Origin: Chrysochromulina tobinii
Lineage: Eukaryota; Haptophyta; Prymnesiales; Chrysochromulinaceae
Assembly: GCA_001275005.1 (NCBI GenBank)
Contig: JWZX01002568.1
Span: forward strand, 1 to 48,522
DNA length: 48,522 bases
Reading direction: 5' to 3'
The notes under the pieces were generated by a model. It worked only from the letters and a program-made list of their open reading frames with translations, was not told the origin of the DNA and ran no database searches. Below are positions 1 through 8,869 of this stretch, one piece after another. Positions within the stretch are counted from its first letter, which is position 1; each line of letters begins with the position of its first letter. The translations under genes and the position numbers were made by a program.

Positions 1-296
1 GCCGCTGCGGCCGGCGGGGCTGGTGTCGGCACGGCAGAGGCCGACGGCGCAGCCGACGCCATGCCCGGAGGGACGGGCTTGGGTACAGATAAAATGGTGG
101 GGGCAGCAGCGGGCCGCGGCGAGGGCACGGCGCTGACCGCCTTCTTGGTGGGTGATGGCAACGCAGGCACCGGAGCAGCCACCAGCGGGGCGGCGGGCTT
201 TGGCAGAGGGGCGGTGCTGGCGGCCACAGTGGCGGAGGCGGTCGGGGGGTGCGTGGCGGGTTTTGGCGGAGCCGTCGGCGCGAGTTGCGGCTCCAT
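1..296 (-). CDS. Pro/Ala-rich protein, N-terminal part (runs off left edge)
   Basis: On the minus strand an ATG at 296 opens a frame that stays open to the first base of the window, about 98 codons. It begins MEPQLAPTAPPKPATHPP and continues as a Pro/Ala/Thr/Ser-rich, low-complexity chain with scattered Lys (for example PTKKAVSAVPSPRP). No domain is visible, so the folded part, if any, lies beyond the left edge. The composition matches the disordered linkers of other genes here. I prefer this frame to the Gly/Ala-rich plus-strand frame at 61-459 because Pro/Ala/Lys tails are typical of these proteins and the minus frame is open to the edge. The frame is also open upstream of the ATG, so the true start may be higher. 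Function unknown. Confidence 0.45.
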   Translation of the reverse strand, partial: MEPQLAPTAPPKPATHPPTASATVAASTAPLPKPAAPLVAAPVPALPSPTKKAVSAVPSPRPAAAPTILSVPKPVPPGMASAAPSASAVPTPAPPAAA

Positions 297-588
297 GTCG
301 CTCCCAGGGGTGCTGGAACGGTGGGAGGACAACCTTGCGGCTGCGGTTGGAAGACCACAGTTGAGAAAACGCTTCGCAACACGAAGACGCGAAGCCCTGT
401 TTCGTCAAGAATTGGGTGACACACTCAACCGCCAGGGTCGTTACAACCTAACGATATGACAGGCATGAAGCGTCACTAAATGTATGTGTCATCGCGCGAC
501 TGAAACCACCATTCACGAAATTACATCAAAGCGGCTCTAGGCTCCAGAGGTCCCCGCTCCGCCGTCATAGACGGAGGTCGGAGCGCGC
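297..588. other. Intergenic, probable divergent promoter region
   Basis: This 292-bp stretch separates the minus-strand start at 296 from the plus-strand start at 589. GC content drops clearly around 430-530 compared with the flanking coding sequence, which fits a shared upstream region. I see no TATA box or other recognisable element. Confidence 0.3.
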
Positions 589-1506
589 ATGGCGCCCAAG
601 AAGGCGTCATGCGGCGTCAGCACGAGCTCGGACAAGGGTGAGAAGCTGCCAATGATGCAACCCCCTGGCGGAGGCTTCATGGGGCTCGCCAACCTGAGCG
701 CGGCCTTATCGCTCGACGAAATGCTCTCCGGGCTGGAAAAGGCGGCGCCGAGCGGCGGCCAGATGGGGCGCGCGCCATCGGTCGCCGATGGCTCAGAGCG
801 TGGTGGCAGAGCGCCGAGCAGCCGCGGCGGCCAGAGCATGATGAGCCGGCGCTCGGTGGGTACACGACAATCGACTGGCCGCATGTCGACGCGTGCCAGC
901 AGCTGTGGCAGCCGCGTTCGGTCGGTAATCGACGACAACATACGGATGCAGGCGCGCAAAGAGGCGCATAGCTACGGCCATGGACACCCGTCCGGCGCCG
1001 CCTCCGAGGCCGCGAGGCGCGCTCGCGCGACGGCGGACGCGATGCGCGACGCGGCCTCCCGCGTGCACGCCTACCGCAACCGCAGCGAGAACAACCCGTA
1101 CGTGGACACGCTACACAGGCGAAATCCAACGTACATGGACACGCCCGACAGCTTCACGCCGCGCTCGACGGGCTCGCGCGACGGCTCGCACTATGGTGGC
1201 GAGTACGCTCGCACGCCGCGCTCCCACGCGTCGAGCCGTGCGAGTAGCCCCGAGTCGAATGGCGGCAGGTCGCACGCCGAATCGACGTGGACGACGCGCT
1301 CGTCGGTGTGCCCCAGCCCGCGGCGGCCGCGCGGGACGTCCCTCGGCCCCGTCTTCTGCTCGCCCAAGTCCGAGCGCCTGCCCATGCGCCCGCGCAGCGA
1401 GCTCGAGCCGCGTAAGGTTGCTCTCGGCCCGTTTGCGACCGTCGATGGGCAGCGCCCGCGCAGGGTTACGGAGATGCGGCGCTCGGCCGGCACGGTGAAG
1501 TGCTGA
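589..1506 (+). CDS. Ser/Arg-rich protein of unknown function
   Basis: An uninterrupted 305-codon frame with an ATG start at 589. The protein is basic and rich in Ser, Arg, Gly and Pro, with dense RS/SR dipeptides and many SP/TP sites (such as ASSPESNG and SPRRPRG), so it is probably disordered and phosphorylated. A middle section around residues 120-165 (DDNIRMQARKEAHSYG, then an Ala/Arg-rich run) could form a helix. Asn/Tyr motifs follow (NPYVDTLHRRNPTYMDTPDS). I recognise no family. A cytoskeletal or nuclear role is possible but is only an inference from composition. Overlapping frames on both strands are GC-driven shadows. Confidence 0.55.
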   Translation: MAPKKASCGVSTSSDKGEKLPMMQPPGGGFMGLANLSAALSLDEMLSGLEKAAPSGGQMGRAPSVADGSERGGRAPSSRGGQSMMSRRSVGTRQSTGRMSTRASSCGSRVRSVIDDNIRMQARKEAHSYGHGHPSGAASEAARRARATADAMRDAASRVHAYRNRSENNPYVDTLHRRNPTYMDTPDSFTPRSTGSRDGSHYGGEYARTPRSHASSRASSPESNGGRSHAESTWTTRSSVCPSPRRPRGTSLGPVFCSPKSERLPMRPRSELEPRKVALGPFATVDGQRPRRVTEMRRSAGTVKC

Positions 1507-1803
1507 GATGCGAGGCACCAAGCTGGCAGACTCAGGCCCTTTAAGGCTTGAGCGTATCTAGGCTATGTTCAGGCCAATGGTTCAGGCTCTGGCTTCTGGT
1601 GAACTGGAGAAGTCCCACTGTACTATATAGGTCATATAGACGACTTATGCGTGGACGACTAGAGCGTAGAGGCTGTGGAAGGCTTACTAGTAAGGCTTTG
1701 GGGGCCCTGGCGGACCGCTGTCAAGCGTTGTCCCGGCGTCTTTTTGTCACAAGTTCTCCACGCCAACGGACGGTGAGTAGCGCTCGGGGGTTGGCCGAGT
1801 GTG

Positions 1804-4398
1804 ATGGGTTGCGGTGCGAGCTCGGCGGCTTCCGGCTCCACTACGCCCGAGGAGCTCAGCAAGGCCTCGAGCCGTGGGCTGATACATATTTTAGCGCGCG
1901 TCGAGTCCGACTCCTTTCTGGAGGTCGTCAAGTCGTTCAGCAAGGGCTCATCGAGCTTCGAAGACCAGAAGAGCTGGGCCGCGTGGCTCGAGGCGGTGCA
2001 CAAATGCATCGACGCCATCTGGAAGCCGTTGCTCGATGCGATCGAAGCGCAGGCCGCCTCATTGAGCGGCGGCGGCTGGGCGGCGCTCGACACCGCCGTG
2101 CTCCTCAAGCTGATGCTCAGTGCGGCAGGCAACCGCATCGAGTCGATCCGTTTGGCGACGGCGGCGCTGGTCGACCTGGGCGGCGCGCTCTGGGAGTGTC
2201 AGCGCCCGCACAGCACCACAGCAAAAGCGGGCACGGCCGCCAGCGAGGCTGCCTTCCAGAGTGCGCAACTCGGCCGGCTGCTCGGGCTGATCTCGATGGC
2301 ACTGTTCCGAACGGTGGGCGTCGAGGATGCTGCGGGGCTGGAGCGGAAGCTCGGTCCATACGAGGAGCTGCGCACGCGCTTCGGCATCGGCTCAGCCAAC
2401 CTGTGCGCGCTCCTCGACGGCCGTTCGAAAGGCGTGCTCCTCTACCTCGAGGCTGTCCAGTTAGGCGACTCGCGCCTCAAGTTGGCGGTCCATCGACCCC
2501 AGGCTTTCAAGGATGGCCTCACGGCCTTCGAGGGCTCCGCGCAAAAGGCCAACGGCTCGGTCGGCTCCGTCAAGCTCTTCCCGCGCTTCCACTCGGAGGC
2601 GGGCGGTGGCTGGGAGGAAGGCGAGGGCCATGGCCCGCGAAAGGAGCTCTTCGCCCTCTTCGGAGAGCAGATGCTCGGTGGCAGCGCCGGTGCCAGCGCC
2701 GGTGCCAGCGCTGGTTCCAGCGCCGGCAGCAGCGGGGGAGGCGGGAGCGGCGGCGGCGGCAGCAGCGGGATGCGCAGCGGCGGCGCCAGCGGCGAGGCCG
2801 TGGTGCTGCCGTACGCCTCCGCGTCACGACAGCACTGGCTGCCGCTCGAGGGCCCTCCCTCGAGGCGATCCAGCGAGCGCGAACGCTTGCTCCGATTCGC
2901 TGGTTGGGTGCTCGGTCAGAGTGTGTGCAACCGCGCGCCGCTGCAGCAGCGCGGGCTGCCGCCGCTCCTCTTTCGCGCCCTGCACGCGGGTGAGCCGCCT
3001 CCGCCTTCGATGGAGATCCTCGCGGAGTTTGACCCGATCGCCGCCCAGAGGCTGGCTCTCGTCGCCCGGATGCCGTCGCTCGAGTTCGCGGACTTGTGCG
3101 AGCTCGATGGCCTCGAGCCCGCAGCGACCTCTCGGGATGGATACGTCAAGGCCGCCGCCGCGCGCCTGCTCTACGGAGAGCAGCAGGAGGCTCACTGGCA
3201 GCTGGCGGCGCTCTGCGAGGGCTTTGAGACGGCCCTGCCTCGCTCGTGCCTCGAAGCGGCACGCGTCAGCGCTCTGCAGCTCGGCCAGATCATCAGTGGC
3301 GTGGGCGGCGGCGCGGCCGGAGACGAAAAGGACGAGGCCGTCGGCGGCGCGTCCGACTTTGCGCTGCGCGCCGCCTTCAGGGTCGCTGTGTCCGACGAGC
3401 TCATCGCGAGCGGACCGCTGATGACAGCGTTTTGGCGCGTCGTCGATGGATGGGCTCCACCCGCAAAGCGACGGCTGGTTCACTTCATTACTGGGAGTGA
3501 GCGGTTGCCGGCGCCCGGCTCGGAGCTGATCACGATCACACCCGCGTCCACCGAGGCAGACGAGAGCGCCTTGCTCGGCATGCTGCCACAGGCGCACACG
3601 TGCGATAATCTCCTCGAGCTCCCGAATTATTACCACGCGCTCATCGCCCGCAACAAGCAGCTGCCCCCCCAGACAGCCGTTCCACAGTCCACAGCCCAAT
3701 CGCGAGCTGTTCCACAGCTCCAAGAGCTCGAGCAGGTCTTGCACGAGCGGCTATGGATGGCAGTGCACGAGTGTGCCGCATACGGCATCGACGAGCTAGC
3801 GGCGCCTACGGTAAGGCTGACGTCCTCGCAGTCACGCTCACCGAGGACTGTCGTGAGCACTTTGCCCACCAGCTCCACTCGCGCTGTGAGCACTTTGCCC
3901 ACCAGCTCCACTCGCGCCGTGCCCTTCTCCAGCCGCTCCAATGCCCGAGTGGCGCCAGCCGATGAGGAGGACGATCTCGCCGATCTCGACATGCTGATCG
4001 CTGACACGAGCGACGAGACCAGCGCCCACCACAGCGCTCCTTTCGCGCGGCCCACGGCGCAGCCCACTACGGCGCTGACTACGGCGCAGCGCACGGTTGG
4101 ACAAACTCGAGCAGCCCGCAGAGATCACGAGGATGCTGAAGGCGGCGTCGACAACATCGACGAGCTTGGCAGCATCGATGATCTGCTCGTTGAGTTCCAT
4201 CAGAAACCCGAGGTCAGCCAGGTGCCACGTGGTTCCGGACCACGTGCGGAGCCACGGTTGCCACGCCGCGACGTGCTCACAACGGCTGCGAAGGCCGCGC
4301 CCAACATGGCGCCGCGTCCAAAGGTGCACGCGATCAAGGCGGCATCGGCGGATGAGCTAGATGAGCTCGAGCGCGAGCTCGAGAAATTAGAGCTGTAA
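1804..4398 (+). CDS. HECT-type E3 ubiquitin ligase with N-terminal acylation motif
   Basis: An 864-residue protein. The first ATG is at 1804; the preceding GTG is ignored. HECT hallmarks are the N-lobe motif GEGHGPRKELFALFGEQML (from about residue 273), a Gly/Ser/Ala-rich insert, RLVHFITGSERLP in the C-lobe, and LPQAHTCDNLLELPNY with the predicted catalytic Cys at residue 600. The last HECT helix (LHERLWMAVHECAAYGID, about 645-662) follows a Gln/Pro-rich insert. By family knowledge the Cys takes ubiquitin from an E2 as a thioester and passes it to substrates. The N terminus reads MGCGASS, a good N-myristoylation and palmitoylation signal, suggesting membrane attachment. About 200 further residues follow the HECT fold: Ser/Thr-rich repeats, then acidic helices ending DELDELERELEKLEL. 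HECT domains normally end the protein, so this tail is unusual. The substrate is unknown. Confidence 0.87.
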   Translation: MGCGASSAASGSTTPEELSKASSRGLIHILARVESDSFLEVVKSFSKGSSSFEDQKSWAAWLEAVHKCIDAIWKPLLDAIEAQAASLSGGGWAALDTAVLLKLMLSAAGNRIESIRLATAALVDLGGALWECQRPHSTTAKAGTAASEAAFQSAQLGRLLGLISMALFRTVGVEDAAGLERKLGPYEELRTRFGIGSANLCALLDGRSKGVLLYLEAVQLGDSRLKLAVHRPQAFKDGLTAFEGSAQKANGSVGSVKLFPRFHSEAGGGWEEGEGHGPRKELFALFGEQMLGGSAGASAGASAGSSAGSSGGGGSGGGGSSGMRSGGASGEAVVLPYASASRQHWLPLEGPPSRRSSERERLLRFAGWVLGQSVCNRAPLQQRGLPPLLFRALHAGEPPPPSMEILAEFDPIAAQRLALVARMPSLEFADLCELDGLEPAATSRDGYVKAAAARLLYGEQQEAHWQLAALCEGFETALPRSCLEAARVSALQLGQIISGVGGGAAGDEKDEAVGGASDFALRAAFRVAVSDELIASGPLMTAFWRVVDGWAPPAKRRLVHFITGSERLPAPGSELITITPASTEADESALLGMLPQAHTCDNLLELPNYYHALIARNKQLPPQTAVPQSTAQSRAVPQLQELEQVLHERLWMAVHECAAYGIDELAAPTVRLTSSQSRSPRTVVSTLPTSSTRAVSTLPTSSTRAVPFSSRSNARVAPADEEDDLADLDMLIADTSDETSAHHSAPFARPTAQPTTALTTAQRTVGQTRAARRDHEDAEGGVDNIDELGSIDDLLVEFHQKPEVSQVPRGSGPRAEPRLPRRDVLTTAAKAAPNMAPRPKVHAIKAASADELDELERELEKLEL
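3853..3918 (+). repeat. 33-bp in-frame tandem repeat inside the HECT gene
   Basis: Two near-perfect copies of a 33-bp unit beginning gtgagcactttgcccacc encode VSTLPTSSTRA twice in the Ser/Thr-rich tail after the HECT domain. The repeat keeps frame and probably arose by a recent tandem duplication. Confidence 0.75.
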
Positions 4399-5281
4399 GC
4401 CGAGCGGGGCACTGAGGCATCGTCATCGGACATCTAAGGTAATAGGCATCGTCATCGGACATCGGCATGCGACCGTCGGCCGTCCTTGGTCCTACGGCCC
4501 GGCGTGGCCCCGCCGCGGTGTGTGCACTGGAGGGTGCTGTGCGCGCCGCCCGCCGGTGAACGGCTCAGAAGCCGGGAAGCGGGATGGTATTCAAGGGATT
4601 ATTATACCTAGTACGGTTATGGTCGCCGCGTGACTTGTCGGTGACGGTCGCGGTGAACGTGTGTTTGCGTGTATCGTGCGTGCCGCGCGGTGACCGATTT
4701 ACGTTACCACCCCGCGCCACTCTGCACTCTCATCTCTCGGGGTCGCCCGCGGTCCGGCTCCGGGCGCGCGGGAGCGACCGAGAAACGGTGTTCGGTGACG
4801 AATGTGGAATCCGCAATCCCGGAAAAACGACGAATTCGAATCCGATGACGCGATTGGAGATATCGCGGACGTGTCGTGTACGTGTGAGTGGGGTCGCGCG
4901 TCGTGAACACGTGAGTTTAAAGTCCGTCGCGCGTCCGCCGTGAGTGTGACACTGGTCACTGCCAGGGGCGGTGTCGGCAACTGCAGCCGTGCGTTCCGGT
5001 AGTCGCCGAGTCGCCAGTATGAAAAGTATCCGGCCGGCGCGCACGACACGGCCGGACGTTTATTTTTAAGCCGGATTTTGATACAAATGAAACGATATGT
5101 CGTCGCAACGCAGCTCTCCGAAGACCCTCTGCACAAAAACGGATCGGTGCACACAGTGTGCTGAGACACTGCTGCATGTCGTAAAACATTGGGGTGTGAC
5201 GGCTGAGAGGACGCGTTCGCGTGCGGTCCCGCCGCCGCCCCCACGGTCGTCCCCGGGGCATGGAGGGGGGCGATATCGTCT
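4399..5281. other. Convergent intergenic region (3' flanks)
   Basis: The 3' sides of the HECT gene and the desaturase gene meet here. A 19-bp direct repeat (ggcatcgtcatcggacatc) occurs at 4416-4434 and again at 4445-4463, right after the HECT stop codon. The frame at 4584-4943 has no protein-like pattern and I do not call it. I see no RNA gene or mobile element. Confidence 0.4.
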
Positions 5282-6259
5282 CTACATCGCCTTGGCTTTC
5301 TTGGCCTCCTCGGCCAGCTTGATACTCTCGCGCTTCCACATGCCCGTGCCACGCTTGCGCTCGGTGACGCTGCCGCACATGGCGGCAAAGTCGATGATGA
5401 GCTTCGTTGGGTTGAACTGCTGCAGCACGCCGTACTCGGAGGCGGCGTAGTCAAAGGGGTACTTGTGGTGCCAGTTGTGCCAGCCCTCGCCAATCGACGC
5501 GATCGCCACGAGCGGGTTCTCGGCCGGGTTCGACTTGGGGTCGTACGGCCGCTCGCCCCACAGATGAGCAGCGGAGTTGACGAACCACGTCATGTGGAGC
5601 ACCCACACATAGCGGACAGCGCCCGGCACGAAGAAGCCGACGGCGCCGCTCTCGCCCCAACCGTACGACGCGACGATGGCCGGGAAGGCGAAGCACCACA
5701 GGATGTTCCAGTACGGGTCCCACTTCTTCTGGAACATGACGAAGCCGTCCTGGCGCAGGTCGTCCATGTTGACCTTTGCGCCCGCCTCGCCGACGCGCTT
5801 GTCCTTCTTGAGGTAGAGCCAGCCGATGTGCGCGAAGATGAAGCCGCGGATCGCATCGTGCGGATCGGCCACGGTCTCGCTGTGGAAGTGGTGCGTGCGG
5901 TGGTCGCGCGACCAGTGCCAGATCGAGCCCTGGTTGGCGATGCTGTTGGCAATCATAGTGAGGCCGCGGAAGATCGGACCAGCAGTGTAGCTGCGGTGCG
6001 ACCAGAGGCGGTGCGCGCCGCCGGTGATGCCGAAGCCCGAGATGAGCCACAGCGCGAAGGACCACCACAGGGTCGCCGCCTTGGCCTGCGCGATGTACGT
6101 CAGGCCGAAGAGCGCGAGCACGTGCACGGCCGTAATGTAGCCGCCCATCGCCCACCGGACGTCCTTGAGCTTCCAGGGCGGCAGGCGCTGCTGCAGGTGG
6201 TATGGGACGCGCTTGTCATCCGACTCAGTAATCTGCGCAGGCGCGTCGACAGCGGCCAT
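5282..6259 (-). CDS. Acyl-CoA delta-9 (stearoyl-CoA) desaturase
   Basis: A 325-residue, membrane-bound, di-iron fatty acid desaturase. The three histidine boxes are all present: HRLWSH (83-88), HRTHH (120-124) and HNWHH (261-265). The NSAAHLWG segment (228-235) supplies the extra His ligand known from stearoyl-CoA desaturases. Hydrophobic segments lie at about 38-75 and 185-228. By family knowledge it puts a cis double bond at carbon 9 of stearoyl- or palmitoyl-CoA, using O2 and electrons from cytochrome b5, in the ER membrane. No cytochrome b5 domain is fused, unlike yeast OLE1, so the electron donor is presumably separate. There is no obvious plastid leader, and the Lys-rich C terminus (EEAKKAKAM) is compatible with ER retention. 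Chain-length preference cannot be read from the sequence. Confidence 0.95.
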   Translation of the reverse strand: MAAVDAPAQITESDDKRVPYHLQQRLPPWKLKDVRWAMGGYITAVHVLALFGLTYIAQAKAATLWWSFALWLISGFGITGGAHRLWSHRSYTAGPIFRGLTMIANSIANQGSIWHWSRDHRTHHFHSETVADPHDAIRGFIFAHIGWLYLKKDKRVGEAGAKVNMDDLRQDGFVMFQKKWDPYWNILWCFAFPAIVASYGWGESGAVGFFVPGAVRYVWVLHMTWFVNSAAHLWGERPYDPKSNPAENPLVAIASIGEGWHNWHHKYPFDYAASEYGVLQQFNPTKLIIDFAAMCGSVTERKRGTGMWKRESIKLAEEAKKAKAM

Positions 6260-6540
6260 GGTTGCCGCCGACTAGCCTGCAGCACAGACGAGAGCCGAAC
6301 GAGATGCTCGTTGAGATTAGGCGCCTAGGGCGCAGCCAATGTGAGTGCCTGATGGGCCACGCCAGCCAATCCGGCATGCCTGTACGATGCGCCAGCACGT
6401 AGCACGCAGCCCGGCAATGCGCCGCTCGCCATGGGAGCCAGACGCGGCGCACGGTTGGGGGCAGGCTGCACCTGGAAGGAAGGGTCAGCGAAGAAGTCGA
6501 ACACTGTGATCCCGCTTGGCGATCGGGAATCCAAGCGAAG
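6260..6540. promoter_or_regulatory. Divergent promoter region, desaturase / WHEP-TGT
   Basis: A 281-bp gap lies between the minus-strand desaturase start (6259) and the plus-strand WHEP-TGT start (6541), so both promoters must be here or overlap the genes. No recognisable core element is seen. Confidence 0.35.
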
Positions 6541-7723
6541 ATGGAAATCGAGGGAATCTCCGGCGTCAGAATTGGGTCTGTAATCATAGGAGTCCAGAGG
6601 GCCGCCGCGCGCGCAGAAGCGTTTTACAAACTCCTGTGTGCCGAACCGAAAGTTGACGATTCTACGCCTGATGCGTCAGTCCGAGCAAGCTGCGACATTT
6701 TCGACGAGATCATCGCCAAGAGCGAGCTCGTGCGTACGCTGCGGTCGACCAGCACGGAGATGGATGCAGAAGCCGCCAACGTGGCCCTCTCCGAGCTGCT
6801 CGAGCTTAAGGCACGCTACCACACGCTGACGGGTGAGGAGTACCGCAAGAGCACAAAGCGCAGTCGCGCTGGGTCGGCGGCCGAGGCTCCCGAAGGAGGT
6901 TCCGCAGCTGCCCCGAGCGACAGTACCTGCGCAAGCAGTAGCGCCAACGGCCGTCGGCCAAAGCAGCCGCGCGTCGCCAAGCCCAAGGCGTCAGAGGAGC
7001 CCGTCGACCCGATGACGCTGCCACCGCCAGCGGACGACTTCCCGCCGTGGGCGCCGCGAGACTTTTTTCGCTTCGAGCTGGTGCACCGCTCGCGCAAGCC
7101 GGGCTCTCGCGCGCGCGTCGGCCGCATCTTCACACCGCACGGCGTCATCGAGACGCCCGCCTTCGTGCCAGTAGGGACAAACGCAGCGCTCAAGTGCCTC
7201 GACGAGCGCCATGCGGCGCGACGCGGGTGTGCAGCTCATGTTCTGCAACACTTACCACCTGCTCGTGCACCCCTGTTCGGACGTGGTGAGCGGCGCGGGC
7301 GGGCTCCACTCGTGGATGCAACACGAAGGGCCTCTGATCACCGATAGCGGTGGCTTCCAGGTCTTCAGCCTTGCAGAGCCTAACGAGGATGATGCGGCCG
7401 GGCCTGAAATGAAGCGCAAGAACAAGTCGCGCGTGGCGAACCGCGAGGGCGGCGCGGGCGGCAGTTCGTCGCTCCTCTCAGTGAGCGAGCGCGGCGCCCG
7501 CTTCCGCTCGTATCACGATGGGAAGGAGATCGAGCATGGCACCTGGCTCGTGCATGGCGACGTGGTGCTCACCGTGCGCGAGGAGTCGCGCTCGGGGCAG
7601 CTGCTCTGCCGCCCGGGCTTCCATGCCGACTTTGCGGCCGCTGCCGGAGTGCTCCGCTTGCCCTGCGCGATGCCCTCGATGGAGCTGCCTCGCGGCTGCC
7701 CGCGAGTGGTTTCATCGATGTGA
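6541..7723 (+). pseudogene. WHEP-domain / tRNA-guanine transglycosylase fusion, frameshifted and truncated
   Basis: The first frame (ATG 6541) carries a WHEP-TRS-like helical hairpin at about residues 55-103 (ELVRTLRSTSTEMDAEAAN, SELLELKARYHTLTGEEY). A basic linker follows, then the N-terminal part of a bacterial-type TGT barrel (RIFTPHGVIETPAFVPVGTN). Near 7210 the TGT match jumps +1 into the frame at 7211 and continues as QLMFCNTYHLLVHP, GPLITDSGGFQVFSLA and SERGARFRSYHDGKEI. It then ends at about 7535. The missing part includes the nucleophile motif (DIIIPLDELPP-like) and the Cys/His zinc site. TGT exchanges anticodon guanine-34 for queuine in tRNA; this copy should not catalyse that. The general-base Asp of DSGGF remains. 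A sequencing error could explain the shift but not the missing half. The tail from 7535 to the TGA at 7721-7723 has no TGT similarity. Confidence 0.75.
6703..6850 (+). other. WHEP-TRS-like RNA-binding domain
   Basis: This segment encodes EIIAKSELVRTLRSTSTEMD followed by SELLELKARYHTLTGEEY. It matches the two-helix WHEP pattern (ending LLxLKxxYxxLTGxEY) known in eukaryotic Glu-Pro-, His-, Trp-, Gly- and Met-tRNA synthetases, where it binds tRNA or other RNA. Here it precedes a TGT barrel and is followed by a Lys/Arg-rich linker. Confidence 0.75.
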
Positions 7724-8326
7724 TGCTGGCGCCTCGGGCGGCGGCACCGGGTGCGGCGAGCGGCGGCGCGATCGCTGAGGCAGTCGACTTGCTCCGCCGG
7801 GCCGTCGCCTTCCACGGCGGCAGTGCCGCTGGTGCTGTTGGTGCCGCTGGTGCGCCGCGCGGCGCCAATGCCGCTACCGTCTTCGCGCTGGACGACGATG
7901 ACGATTCGGCAGAGGCGGTGAGGGCGATCAAGGCGGCTGATGAAGTGGATGCAGGGCTGCCTCTCTCGAGCGTGTGGCCTGCAGCAGCAGCACCAGCCGT
8001 GGCGGCTAAAGCCGCCCGCTCTGCCGCGCCAGCCCCGCCAAGGGCAGCAGCCACCGCGCCCCGCCCAGCAACTGTTCCTTTGCCAGCTGCGCCACCCGTG
8101 CCGCCAGCGCCAGCAATGCCGGTACGAGCACCGAGGGCGACTTCAGTGGCCGTTACCGAAGCCATGTCCCCCGCGTCTTTGCTCACTCGATACGCTGCGA
8201 AGCCCAGCGGCAACGATGCGACGGCGTCCGTGGCCACACCAACGGCGCCGGCACCGACACCGCTAGGGAAGCCACCAGCCCCTGTGGTTGCCCTCGTGCC
8301 AGCGCCCGTGCTGGCGCCTGCCCCGT

Positions 8327-8363
<37 letters not shown>

Positions 8364-8547
8364 ACCTTTGCCAGAGCCTGCAGCCCCGCATGGCGTCGGA
8401 GCGGCAGATATAGGCGAGATGCTCGCGAGGGAGATTGAGCAGGAGCTTGATCTGGATGATGGGGAACTCGATCTCGATGAAGCGCTGACGAAACCTGTGA
8501 CGGATGCAGATGCGCTCGATGCTGAGTTCGAGAGCCTTCTTGGGTGA
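7723..8547 (+). CDS. Pro/Ala-rich protein with acidic C-terminus, unknown
   Basis: A 274-codon frame from the ATG at 7723, which overlaps the TGA ending the TGT frame (TGATG). The first half is Ala/Gly-rich with one possible helix (GGAIAEAVDLLRRAVAFHGG) and an acidic run (FALDDDDDSAEAVRAIKAAD). The middle is a Pro/Ala linker, including PAPAPAPAPAP encoded by a cccgcg repeat. The end is strongly acidic and helical (MLAREIEQELDLDD, DADALDAEFESLLG). It is in the same frame as the first exon-like part of the broken TGT gene and is open upstream to about 7408. It may therefore be the C-terminal part of a larger gene whose upstream exon I cannot place. No family recognised. Confidence 0.45.
8325..8363 (+). 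repeat. (cccgcg)n hexanucleotide repeat
   Basis: About six units of cccgcg in frame encode alternating Pro-Ala. This is a simple low-complexity tract inside the Pro/Ala-rich ORF. Confidence 0.7.
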
Positions 8548-8869
8548 TGGTCGGGCGCATGCGGCACGACGGCATGGCGCACGTGGCGGTGCTTGTCGGT
8601 GCGATGTGGTGTACGTTGGCATGGGTACTAGTGCCGTATGTATAGTACTGACGGCTCTGACGGGTTCCACACGACCGTACGTGGCGGTAGAGCGGTAGTT
8701 CGTTTCATCGGGTTGCGGGTCTCGGGCACTCGGGCTGCGTTTCGCTATAGGGTTGCTTCGGAGTCGGGAGGCTGTGCCTGTGGGGTTGGGCCATGGGCCC
8801 GTAAGTGCCGTATTTAAGTACACCCCCTCTCGCCTATATATCCTACTATATCTATATCTATAACTTACA
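8548..8869. other. Convergent intergenic region with AT-rich tract
   Basis: This 322-bp stretch separates two converging genes. Its right end (about 8820-8875) is a strikingly AT-rich run of tat/cta repeats that abuts the stop codon of the glycosyltransferase gene, where its 3' UTR would start. No gene is seen. Confidence 0.4.

Noticed and set aside
61-459. Gly/Ala-rich plus-strand ORF at the left edge
   Set aside because: It lies opposite a minus-strand Pro/Ala/Lys-rich frame that is open to the window edge. Its Gly/Ala composition is what the complement of such a frame gives.
1548-2993. 481-codon plus-strand ORF overlapping the HECT gene
   Set aside because: Arg-rich, no fold, and the overlapping frame carries clear HECT motifs; it is a GC shadow.
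4584-4943. 119-codon ORF in the HECT/desaturase intergenic region
   Set aside because: No protein-like pattern, and it overlaps competing frames on the other strand.
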